In this document: positions 1 to 5,077 of the stretch, one piece after another | Layout of the letters: every line of letters begins with the position of its first letter | Position numbering within the stretch: the stretch's first letter is position 1 | NCBI GenBank assembly: GCA_013374385.1 | Contig: QBUR01000093.1 | Coordinates: 1-5,138, forward strand | Reading direction: 5' to 3' | Length of the DNA: 5,138 bases | Source: Candidatus Methanocomedens sp. | Lineage (GTDB): Archaea > Halobacteriota > Methanosarcinia > Methanosarcinales > Methanocomedenaceae | Position numbers and translations under genes: made by a program | Notes under the pieces: model-generated | The model's input: only the letters and a program-made list of their open reading frames with translations | Database searches by the model: none | What the model was told of the DNA's origin: nothing

Positions 1-16
1 ATTGGAGTGAACAAAT

Positions 17-421
17 ATGAAACACAAAATTTTACTCATACTGATATTAGTAAGTATATTCTCCACCATTGGGTGCACTTACACCAACATCCCAGAGCCC
101 ACAGAAACAGCAACTGAAATACCTACTGCAACACCTACAAGTTCACCAACAGCCACCCCACAGCCCACTCCAAAAGATGGCCTTACAGAAGTGACCATGG
201 AAGGTAACGCATTTGTCCCACAAACTGTTACTGTTTTTGCGAGAAGTACTGTGAGATGGACTAATATGGACTCTACGCCGCATAAAATTAAGATTATGGG
301 TATGGCCACAGACGATCTAGGTGAAGGTGATTCATTCATATGGACCTTCAATCAAAAGGGGATATATGAATATTCATGCAAATATCATCCTAATATGGTA
401 GGTACCGTTATAGTTCAATGA
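17..421 (+). CDS. Secreted cupredoxin lipoprotein (amicyanin/plastocyanin-like type I copper protein)
   Basis: Small blue-copper electron carrier, probably anchored on the outer face of the cytoplasmic membrane. Residues 1-19 form a signal peptide (KHK, then a hydrophobic run) ending in a lipobox-like STIGC with C20 as the likely lipidated residue. Residues 25-52 are a Thr/Pro-rich linker, typical of surface proteins. The cupredoxin domain covers about 55-134. The copper ligands are all present: H89 in STPHK, then C121, H124 and M127 in SCKYHPNM. The C-x2-H-x2-M spacing is the short amicyanin-like loop; plastocyanin has a longer H-M gap. The domain start (EVTMEGNAFVPQTVTV) and the C-terminal GTVIVQ strand fit the family. 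The start at 17 has a GGAGTG ribosome site at 4-9. The redox partner is unknown; in archaea such proteins usually serve membrane electron transfer. It converges on the DUF2227 gene. Its upstream context is outside the window. Confidence 0.92.
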   Translation: MKHKILLILILVSIFSTIGCTYTNIPEPTETATEIPTATPTSSPTATPQPTPKDGLTEVTMEGNAFVPQTVTVFARSTVRWTNMDSTPHKIKIMGMATDDLGEGDSFIWTFNQKGIYEYSCKYHPNMVGTVIVQ

Positions 422-511
422 ATGGCTGTTCAATTCAATTGCTGTGTTGTAAAATATTCGAGTTGTAGCACTAATATTCCGGAAGTATCTTCTCCAGCAC
501 CTACAAATTAA
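422..511 (+). pseudogene. Possible remnant of a second lipoprotein leader after the cupredoxin gene
   Basis: A 29-codon open frame begins with an ATG directly after the cupredoxin TGA and in the same reading frame. Its second half contains C-S-T-N-I-P-E followed by a Ser/Pro/Thr stretch. This resembles the mature N-terminus of the upstream lipoprotein (C-T-Y-T-N-I-P-E followed by a Thr/Pro linker), with the shared residues TNIPE encoded by mostly different synonymous codons. It lacks a clear hydrophobic signal segment and any copper domain. The simplest reading is a decayed fragment of a duplicated cupredoxin gene. It could also be a chance open frame, because the match is only five to six residues. 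No ribosome site of its own is evident. Confidence 0.22.
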
Positions 512-530
512 ATGCGGCTACGGATGCTGG

Positions 531-992
531 TTATGTTAAATCAGACACCACCATGTCAGCCAGTATGTGCATCTCAACAGACAGCACAAACCCGGTTGCT
601 GCCGCTACAGTTACATCCAGCGGAAAACGGGTCAGGTTATATCCCAGCACCACCAGCACCGGCACAAATATCAGTACAAAATTGATAAATATGGTCAAAG
701 GCCCGAATATGGGATGATGGGATAACCCTCTATGTTTGAATATGACCTTATAGGGCCACCATAGAAATTTGAACACACCCCACCTGTTATAGGGAGAACT
801 TTCAATATCCAGGTCAGGACTTAAGAAAAATGTGCCGAACAGGTAAGTTACAGAAAATATCAGGATTAACTCTATACTTGGTGGCTGGACAGGGAGAGAA
901 ATATCTGACCTGTTGAACAGGCCATATGTGATTGACAGTATGAGCATCAACACAGTGATGTTGATTATGTTGTGGTTTTTTCCGTCCGGCAT
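531..992 (-). CDS. DUF2227 family membrane protein, putative metal-binding (YdjM-like hydrolase fold)
   Basis: A protein of 153 residues that I recognise as DUF2227, a family of membrane-associated putative metal-binding proteins found in archaea and cyanobacteria; its function is unknown. Visible family features are the N-terminal MPDGKNHN with H7, the FGTFFLSPDLDIES block with D60 and D62, the RWG...WWPY stretch, KHRGLSHHP with H87, H91 and H92, and a late ExHILAD with H142 and D146. The spaced His and Asp residues suggest a metal site like that of the YdjM-type membrane hydrolases. Hydrophobic segments lie at about 11-25, 40-57, 98-118 and 126-140. The frame stays open to an ATG at 1037, but the start at 992 is preferred: the family normally begins with MPxGxxH, and a good AAGGTGA site lies five bases upstream. 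It follows the PAP2 gene on the same strand after a 186-base gap that contains a palindrome, so joint transcription is uncertain. Confidence 0.85.
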   Translation of the reverse strand: MPDGKNHNIINITVLMLILSITYGLFNRSDISLPVQPPSIELILIFSVTYLFGTFFLSPDLDIESSPYNRWGVFKFLWWPYKVIFKHRGLSHHPIFGPLTIFINFVLIFVPVLVVLGYNLTRFPLDVTVAAATGFVLSVEMHILADMVVSDLT

Positions 993-997
993 GGCTG

Positions 998-1004
998 TCA
1001 CCTT
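998..1004 (-). promoter_or_regulatory. Ribosome binding site deciding the DUF2227 start
   Basis: The minus strand reads AAGGTGA, five bases ahead of the ATG at 992. GGTGA matches the archaeal 16S rRNA 3' end. This supports the internal start over the in-frame ATG codons at 1007 and 1037. Confidence 0.7.
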
Positions 1005-1040
1005 CATCAACCTGATTATACTTAACAGTAGAACCAAACA

Positions 1041-1050
1041 TATTAATTTT
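1041..1050 (-). promoter_or_regulatory. Candidate TATA box for the DUF2227 gene
   Basis: The minus strand reads AAAATTAATA, preceded by a purine-rich TTTAG/GAAAA context like an archaeal BRE-TATA pair. A start of transcription about 25 bases downstream would fall near 1021 and leave a leader of about 29 bases containing the ribosome site. The region 1038-1141 is AT-rich and has other possible boxes (for example around 1055-1080), so the assignment is weak. Confidence 0.3.
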
Positions 1051-1141
1051 CTAAACTCATTTTTTATCTTAATCGTTATACTCCGAAACTCTGCTGTGGT
1101 TGGGACAAAACATAGTCAATGCAACTTCATTAGCCTAAGAC

Positions 1142-1178
1142 ATGAAAGACCCCACAGCTCTGCTGGGAGGAGTTTCAT
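1142..1178 (-). terminator. 37-base imperfect palindrome directly after the PAP2 stop codon
   Basis: Two 17-base arms (1142-1158 and 1162-1178) flank a 3-base loop TCT. They pair at 13 of 17 positions without bulges. The outer six bases (ATGAAA/TTTCAT) and the inner four (CAGC/GCTG) pair perfectly. It begins immediately after the TGA of the PAP2 gene (1179-1181, minus strand). The likely role is 3'-end formation or transcript stabilisation. There is no clear T run behind it on the minus strand, and archaeal terminators usually depend on T runs, so true terminator activity is uncertain. A leftover end of an IS200/IS605-type element is an alternative, because the GC-rich hairpin followed by GGGAGGAGTTTCAT is reminiscent of such ends. 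Confidence 0.45.
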
Positions 1179-2141
1179 TCAAACATAGGTCAGCGGATGG
1201 TACTCCATTCTTTCCCCGCACCCGGGACACTCCACATTACCGCAATGTGGAATTACCGCAATCTCTTTTGAACACCTAGTACAGAAGATAGAATCCATTA
1301 TCTTTAATCGCTCTTCCAATGCCACAAGTATCCTATGTGCCATCCCGAAGATATGCTCCCTGTACCGGGTAGCAATATAATAACTGACCATAGCCAGCAA
1401 TGCTCCTGCAACCAGATCAGTTATCCAGTGGATGCCGAGGTAGAGCGTTGAGAACAGGATGGCAAAAGTTGAAATTGCCGAAAACACCTTGTACCGCTCA
1501 AGATTGGTTCGCAGCACCACTACCATCAGTGCCATAATGGACAGGGCAGCATGCAGGCTGGGAAAATCATTGTCTAAAAACGGGTCAACTACCCTGACTC
1601 CCTGGTCAATGATGGGACTCAGTTCATAAAGGATAGGTGAAACATTGGGCAATGCATGGCCTGTAACAGTCACAGGTACAAAAATGTAGAAGGGAAAGGC
1701 AATCAGGTAAATGATGATAAAGGCTATAGTGAATTCTTCAAGCGCATGAAGATTGCGTGTGTATATCAGGATAATGAACGTGAAAACCATCAGGAACGAG
1801 AATATCATGAGGTATACAAAGCTGTTGAAATAAGTAAGCAGTGGGGTTGCAAAACTCTGGAAATGGCTTACTATGTCGCCCTCTATCATCACAAGATACT
1901 CGGTATAATCTGCATTCACCCTGATACCCAGTGCATTGACAAGGGATGACTGGGACTGCACAAGCATATAGACAAGGGACGCACAAACGAAAAACGGTCC
2001 GAATCCGATCAAGAACCTGCGCAGGGAAATCCTGCGATATTGCTGCTTTACCTCACTTGGAATTAGAAATCGAAACCCGGCCGCTGTCATCAATGCAAGA
2101 AGCGGCAACATAATCACTGTCATAAGATAAGTCGAAGTCAT
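1179..2141 (-). CDS. PAP2-superfamily membrane phosphatase (AUR1/inositol phosphorylceramide synthase-like) with C-terminal zinc ribbon
   Basis: Integral membrane protein of 320 residues, probably acting on a phosphorylated lipid or isoprenoid carrier; the substrate cannot be read from the sequence. Hydrophobic segments lie near 4-27, 43-62, 101-127, 135-157, 196-211, 216-235 and 238-256. The PAP2 catalytic motifs are FPSLHAAL (P194-H197) and YLGIHWITDLVAG (G236, H238, D242, G246). These two histidines and the aspartate are the expected phosphohistidine nucleophile and charge relay. The classical first motif KxxxxxxRP is not evident, which is common in the AUR1-like branch. After the last membrane segment, residues 260-320 form a soluble tail with CTRC (287-290), C300 and CPGC (305-308), a zinc-ribbon-like module that I do not know as usual for this family. 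The start at 2141 is supported by a strong AGGAGGAT ribosome site and a TATA-like box at a suitable distance. It is divergent from purA and upstream of the DUF2227 gene. Confidence 0.88.
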   Translation of the reverse strand: MTSTYLMTVIMLPLLALMTAAGFRFLIPSEVKQQYRRISLRRFLIGFGPFFVCASLVYMLVQSQSSLVNALGIRVNADYTEYLVMIEGDIVSHFQSFATPLLTYFNSFVYLMIFSFLMVFTFIILIYTRNLHALEEFTIAFIIIYLIAFPFYIFVPVTVTGHALPNVSPILYELSPIIDQGVRVVDPFLDNDFPSLHAALSIMALMVVVLRTNLERYKVFSAISTFAILFSTLYLGIHWITDLVAGALLAMVSYYIATRYREHIFGMAHRILVALEERLKIMDSIFCTRCSKEIAVIPHCGNVECPGCGERMEYHPLTYV

Positions 2142-2144
2142 TCC

Positions 2145-2152
2145 ATCCTCCT
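2145..2152 (-). promoter_or_regulatory. Strong ribosome binding site of the PAP2 gene
   Basis: The minus strand reads AGGAGGAT. Its GGAGG core (2147-2151) ends five bases before the ATG at 2141. It is the best ribosome site in the window and fixes this start. Confidence 0.75.
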
Positions 2153-2169
2153 GAAATGTTTTTATTGAG

Positions 2170-2185
2170 CCTTTAATTATAAAGG
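2170..2185. repeat. Inverted repeat over the divergent promoter
   Basis: The 16 bases CCTTTAATTATAAAGG have six-base arms (CCTTTA/TAAAGG) around ATTA. The repeat covers the TATA-like box assigned to the PAP2 gene and sits in the 109-base gap between two divergent genes, so it could be an operator. In such AT-rich DNA it may equally be just the TATA element and its flanks. Confidence 0.3.
2176..2183 (-). promoter_or_regulatory. TATA box for the PAP2 gene
   Basis: The minus strand reads TTTATAAT, close to the archaeal consensus. A transcription start about 25 bases downstream would lie near 2155. That leaves a leader of about 13 bases that just includes the AGGAGGAT site, a consistent arrangement. 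Confidence 0.5.
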
Positions 2186-2216
2186 TTTATGCAATAGCCA
2201 CCTGGAATATCAAAAT

Positions 2217-2224
2217 CTTATTAT
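2217..2224 (+). promoter_or_regulatory. Candidate TATA box for purA
   Basis: CTTATTAT is preceded by the A-rich CAAAAT, resembling a BRE plus TATA box. The expected transcription start near 2245-2250 would give a very short or absent leader. This fits the lack of any recognisable ribosome site before the purA ATG at 2251. The box around 2172-2183 is an alternative that would give a leader of about 45 bases. Confidence 0.35.
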
Positions 2225-2250
2225 CCAATAATCTCATTGTACGTGGCATT

Positions 2251-3522
2251 ATGTTTACCATAATTACAGGCTCCCAGTTCGGGGATGAAGGCAAAGGCAA
2301 GATCGTTGACCTGATGGCAGGGCAATATGACCTTATCGTGCGCTTCCAGGGCGGCGATAATGCGGGACATACAGTGGTAGTGAACGGCAAGAAATACAAG
2401 TTACACCTCACCCCATCCGGTGTATTGTTTGATGCCAGGCTCCTCATCGGCCCCGGTACTGTGATGAACCCCCAGACCCTGGCAAAGGAACTTGATACCC
2501 TGGAAGAGGACGGCACTTTGGTGGACGAAAAGAAGCTGGGTATAGATGCCAAGACCAGTATCATCATGCCATATCATGTGGAACTGGATGGCCTGAGGGA
2601 GTCGGCACGCACAGAGAAGATAGGTACCACCAAGCGGGGTATCGGCTATGCCTATATCGACAAGGTGGCCAGGGACGAGTTGCAGATGGCCGACCTGGCC
2701 GACGAGACGCAGCTACGCAAGCGGCTGGAAGAACTCAGACCAATTAAAGAGGCCCAGATAGAGAGTATGGGCGGAGACCCTCACATCATGGAAGACGAGA
2801 CCTGGATTTTGCAGTATATCGAACTGGGGCGCAGGTTTGCACCTTATATCACCGACGTATCCCATGAAATTAACACCGCTCTTGATGCAGGCAAGAACGT
2901 GCTGGCAGAAGGCGCCCAGGGTGCATTCCTTGACGTGATACACGGCACCCAGAAATTCGTAACTTCATCCTCATGTATTGCAGGCTCTGCCTGTGCTAAT
3001 CTGGGTGTGGGACCAACCAGGGTGGATGAGGTGATGGGAATTGTTAAGGCCTACATCACCCGCGTGGGTGAAGGGCCGCTGCCCACTGAACTTCTGGACA
3101 GTACAGGTGATCAGATACAAAAAGCAGGTGGAGAATTCGGCACAACCACGGGCCGTCCCAGGCGCTGCGGCTGGTTCGACCTACCGCTGGTTAAGAAATC
3201 AGTGGCACTTAACGGTTACACTCATATAGCACTGACCAAACTGGACGTGCTGTCTAACATACATCCCCTGAGGGTCTGCACGGCATACGAACTGGATGGG
3301 ATGAGACTGGATTATCCGCCTGAATCCACATCTGACCTGGCCCGATGCAAACCTGTGTATGAAGACGTGCCCGGCTGGGACGAAGACCTTACAGGTATTC
3401 TAAACATGAATGACTTGCCTCCTGCTGCCCGTGAATATGTGGACAAACTTGAGTCTCTCCTGGGCGTTCCATTTAGATATATATCAGTGGGGCCCGGGCG
3501 GGAACAAACCTTTATAAAATGA
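2251..3522 (+). CDS. purA: Adenylosuccinate synthetase
   Basis: Cytoplasmic enzyme of purine synthesis: IMP + L-aspartate + GTP gives adenylosuccinate + GDP + phosphate, the first committed step to AMP. The 423 residues match the normal family length. Diagnostic motifs in order are GSQFGDEGKGK (7-17) with D12 as probable catalytic base and the phosphate loop, GGDNAGHT (34-41) with H40 as catalytic acid, GTTKRGIGYAY (125-135) at the IMP site, EGAQGAFLD (220-228) followed by GTQKFVTSS (232-240), the loop GEFGTTTGRPRRCGW (294-308), TKLDVL (329-334) for guanine recognition, and SVGPGREQT (412-420). The start is fixed by MFTIITGSQFGDEGKGK, the usual N-terminus of archaeal homologues. No ribosome site precedes it, so it may be leaderless. 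It heads a plus-strand group with a broken small gene 29 bases downstream and amrS after that; no other purine gene is visible. Confidence 0.97.
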   Translation: MFTIITGSQFGDEGKGKIVDLMAGQYDLIVRFQGGDNAGHTVVVNGKKYKLHLTPSGVLFDARLLIGPGTVMNPQTLAKELDTLEEDGTLVDEKKLGIDAKTSIIMPYHVELDGLRESARTEKIGTTKRGIGYAYIDKVARDELQMADLADETQLRKRLEELRPIKEAQIESMGGDPHIMEDETWILQYIELGRRFAPYITDVSHEINTALDAGKNVLAEGAQGAFLDVIHGTQKFVTSSSCIAGSACANLGVGPTRVDEVMGIVKAYITRVGEGPLPTELLDSTGDQIQKAGGEFGTTTGRPRRCGWFDLPLVKKSVALNGYTHIALTKLDVLSNIHPLRVCTAYELDGMRLDYPPESTSDLARCKPVYEDVPGWDEDLTGILNMNDLPPAAREYVDKLESLLGVPFRYISVGPGREQTFIK

Positions 3523-3551
3523 TTGACAATCTTTAATTTGGGATTGGTGTA

Positions 3552-3739
3552 ATGAGTGCCACAAACCGTCCGGATATCATCGACCTGGCCGTGAATGGGC
3601 TGGGGCGGTTCGATCCATTGCTGCCGTTGAGTATACAGTACCAATCGTAATACCTGATATTATGAAGTATTACGAGAGCCTGAAATCTAAACTGCAAAAG
3701 AAACGCTCAAAACAGATAGAATTCGGGATATATGGGTAA
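3552..3739 (+). pseudogene. Small gene of about 62 codons interrupted by one frameshift
   Basis: The 209 bases between purA and amrS are not empty. An ATG at 3552 opens a frame that reads MSATNRPDIIDLAVNGLG and continues to a TAA at 3648-3650. An overlapping second frame reads VEYTVPIVIPDIMKYYESL and a basic tail (KSKLQKKRSKQ) ending IEFGIYG, with TAA at 3737-3739. Restoring a single lost base between about 3600 and 3628 joins them into one protein of about 62 residues. The G run at 3602-3605 or the CC at 3624-3625 are good candidate sites. The joined product has an acidic/hydrophobic N-terminal half and a Lys-rich amphipathic C-terminal half. I do not recognise a family. It starts 29 bases after purA and ends 16 bases before the preferred amrS start, as expected for an operon member. 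A GGGAT lies seven bases before the ATG. A sequencing or assembly error is as likely as real decay. Confidence 0.45.
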
Positions 3740-3755
3740 TGTCACAGGGATTATT

Positions 3756-4766
3756 ATGATACATGAGGCGGTACTGTTTGACAGGCTTGACAATGATAAG
3801 GTACAGTGTCATGTGTGCGCGCATGAGTGTACCATTGCAAAGGGCAAGTCAGGTATTTGCGGAGTCCGCGAGAACAGGGACGGCACATTGTTCACACTTA
3901 TTTATAATACTGTTTCCAGCGAGGCTGTTGACCCAATCGAGAAAAAGCCCCTGTACCATTTCCTGCCCGGGACGCTCAGTTATTCCCAGGGCACCATCGG
4001 GTGCAATTTCAGGTGCAAACACTGCCAGAACTGGAGCATCTCACAGGTAAGCCTGGAGAATGCATATACCAGCGAGATAACGCCCGAAGAGTCAGTGGCG
4101 CGAGCGGTTAATTCTGAGTGTGCAAGTATGTCCTGGACTTATAATGAGCCTACCATCTGGCACGAGTTTACCCATGATTCTGCCAGACTTGCCCATGAAG
4201 CTGGTCTTAAGACAGTGTATGTGACCAACGGCTATATCACCGAGGAGGCACTGCGGGATATCTACCCACACCTTGATGCTTTCAGGGTGGACATCAAGGC
4301 GTTCAGGGATGAGTTTTACCACGAAGTTTGCGGAGCACACCTGCAGCCAGTGCTGGATTCAGCTGTGGTGGCACGGGAGTTGGGTATGCACATTGAGGTG
4401 GTCAATTTGATTATTCCGGGGCAGAATGATGATGTTGCAGAAACTAAGGCCCTTATTGAATGGGTGAGGGATAACCTGGGTCCTCAGACCCCTATTCATT
4501 TTACCAGGTTTTACCCAATGTACAAAATGGAGGGTGCTGCGCCTACGCCTGTTGCCACCCTGGAGAGGGCATGGCAGATGGCAAAGGATACGGGGCTGGA
4601 ATATCCTTATGTGGGTAACGTGGCTGGGCATGGGTATGAGAATACATATTGTCCTGACTGTGGGACTTTGCTGATTGACAGGAGTGGGTATACTATTGTG
4701 CGCAATGTCATAACCGGGGATAAGAAGTGTCCTGAGTGCGGGCATGGTATTGCAGTCTTAATGTGA
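3756..4766 (+). CDS. amrS: AmmeMemoRadiSam system radical SAM enzyme (PflA-like family)
   Basis: Cytoplasmic iron-sulfur enzyme of the COG1180/PflA-like family. Members are often encoded with or near AMMECR1- and Memo-family proteins; the reaction is not established. Positions refer to the 336-residue form. An N-terminal Cys cluster, CHVCAHEC (18-25) plus C35 in GICG, precedes SSEAVDPIEKKPLYHFLPG (54-72). Then comes the radical SAM signature CNFRCKHCQNW (C83, C87, C90) that binds the 4Fe-4S cluster. YNEPTIW (129-135), YVTNGYI and DIKAF mark the TIM-barrel strands. The end has VGNVAGHGYENTYCPDC (299-302) and CPEC (325-328), a zinc-ribbon-like pair typical of this branch. The ATG at 3756 is chosen because homologues begin close to MIHEAxLY and GGGAT lies four bases upstream. 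An in-frame ATG at 3732 would add eight residues and overlap the small gene before it. Neither AMMECR1 nor Memo lies in the window. Confidence 0.92.
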   Translation: MIHEAVLFDRLDNDKVQCHVCAHECTIAKGKSGICGVRENRDGTLFTLIYNTVSSEAVDPIEKKPLYHFLPGTLSYSQGTIGCNFRCKHCQNWSISQVSLENAYTSEITPEESVARAVNSECASMSWTYNEPTIWHEFTHDSARLAHEAGLKTVYVTNGYITEEALRDIYPHLDAFRVDIKAFRDEFYHEVCGAHLQPVLDSAVVARELGMHIEVVNLIIPGQNDDVAETKALIEWVRDNLGPQTPIHFTRFYPMYKMEGAAPTPVATLERAWQMAKDTGLEYPYVGNVAGHGYENTYCPDCGTLLIDRSGYTIVRNVITGDKKCPECGHGIAVLM

Positions 4767-4786
4767 TGGATGGGAGTTTAAGCAGA

Positions 4787-4791
4787 TTTTT
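4787..4791 (+). terminator. Possible T-run terminator after amrS
   Basis: A run of five T bases follows the amrS stop by 20 bases and opens an AT-rich stretch (4787-4835). Short T runs are the usual archaeal termination signal, but this one is short and has no supporting hairpin of note. The following AAAGTATAAGTATCG (about 4799-4813) could be a TATA-type promoter for whatever lies to the right. Confidence 0.3.
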
Positions 4792-4891
4792 AATAATAAA
4801 AGTATAAGTATCGAAACATCTTATTCAATTTATTAGGGGGGATTGACAGGTTTGGATAAATCCATTTAAATTGGAATCGGTAGTGGGTCAT

Positions 4892-5025
4892 ATGGAAGAT
4901 AAGAAAGGGAACAAGATACAGATTGGGGACGGGTTAAAGTTTTGTGGGCTGTAGATAACAGGGAATATGAAGGTAAAGTGATCAACGTAAAGGAGAACAT
5001 CATGGCGTGTATCCCCGAGTTCTAA
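4892..5025 (+). pseudogene. Small gene remnant with one frameshift
   Basis: An ATG at 4892 opens MEDKKGNKIQIGDG and then runs into a TAG at 4952-4954. The frame one base back is open from 4903 and reads VKVLWAVDNREYEGKVINV followed by KENIMACIPEF, with TAA at 5023-5025. Adding one G to the GGG at 4931-4933 joins the two into a product of about 44 residues. Its pattern of alternating hydrophobic residues and turns (IGDGVKVLW...YEGKV) resembles a small SH3/Tudor-like beta barrel, but this is an impression and no family is recognised. The upstream frame is open back to 4847, so the original start may lie earlier. The last codons run into the hairpin region at 5013-5046, which suggests that the 3' end was replaced by foreign sequence. 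Confidence 0.35.
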
Positions 5026-5077
5026 GTCTAAGCATGGACCTCAGGGTTCCTTGCGGCGTCACCCTTCGGCCCACGCC
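5013..5077 (-). other. Two GC-rich hairpins at the right edge, possibly the end of a mobile element
   Basis: The first hairpin pairs 5013-5019 with 5040-5046. Read on the minus strand it has seven pairs including one U-G (CCCTGAG with CTCGGGG), and the plus strand has a mismatch there, so a minus-strand RNA is favoured. An inner GTC/GAC stem (5026-5028 with 5037-5039) sits inside. The second hairpin pairs GGCGT (5055-5059) with ACGCC (5073-5077). Base composition from about 5035 onward is much richer in G and C than the AT-rich DNA at 4780-4870. On the minus strand a 45-codon frame is open from the window edge to a TGA at 5000-5002. Hairpins after a reading frame recall the 3' end of IS200/IS605-type tnpB elements, but no transposase motif is visible. 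Confidence 0.28.
5021..5032. repeat. Two tandem copies of TCTAAG
   Basis: TCTAAG occurs twice back to back inside the loop side of the first right-edge hairpin. The second copy overlaps the start of the inner stem. It is short and could be chance, but it marks the position where the small reading frame ends. Confidence 0.4.

Noticed and set aside
79..351. Minus-strand open frame opposite the cupredoxin gene
   Set aside because: It is the antisense of the Thr/Pro-rich linker and copper domain, giving a Val/Gly-rich product with no motifs. The plus-strand gene is certain.
431..441. CAATTCAATTG as a terminator hairpin for the cupredoxin gene
   Set aside because: The arms are only five bases with a one-base centre, so no stable hairpin can form, and no T run follows.
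993..1037. N-terminal extension of the DUF2227 protein to the ATG at 1037
   Set aside because: The family starts at MPxGxxH, and the AAGGTGA site supports the ATG at 992.
913..1188. Plus-strand open frame of 91 codons spanning the gap between the DUF2227 and PAP2 genes
   Set aside because: Its first third is antisense to the DUF2227 start and its end runs through the palindrome. There is no ribosome site and no protein-like pattern.
2187..2567. Minus-strand open frame over the promoter region and purA N-terminus
   Set aside because: It is antisense to the highly conserved GDEGKGK and NAGHT region of purA and has no recognisable features.
3312..3644. Minus-strand open frame over the purA end and the small gene
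   Set aside because: It is antisense to the conserved purA C-terminus, and its product has no recognisable pattern.
3763..4050. Plus-strand open frame of 95 codons inside amrS
   Set aside because: It is an out-of-frame shadow of the radical SAM gene; all the family motifs are in the main frame.
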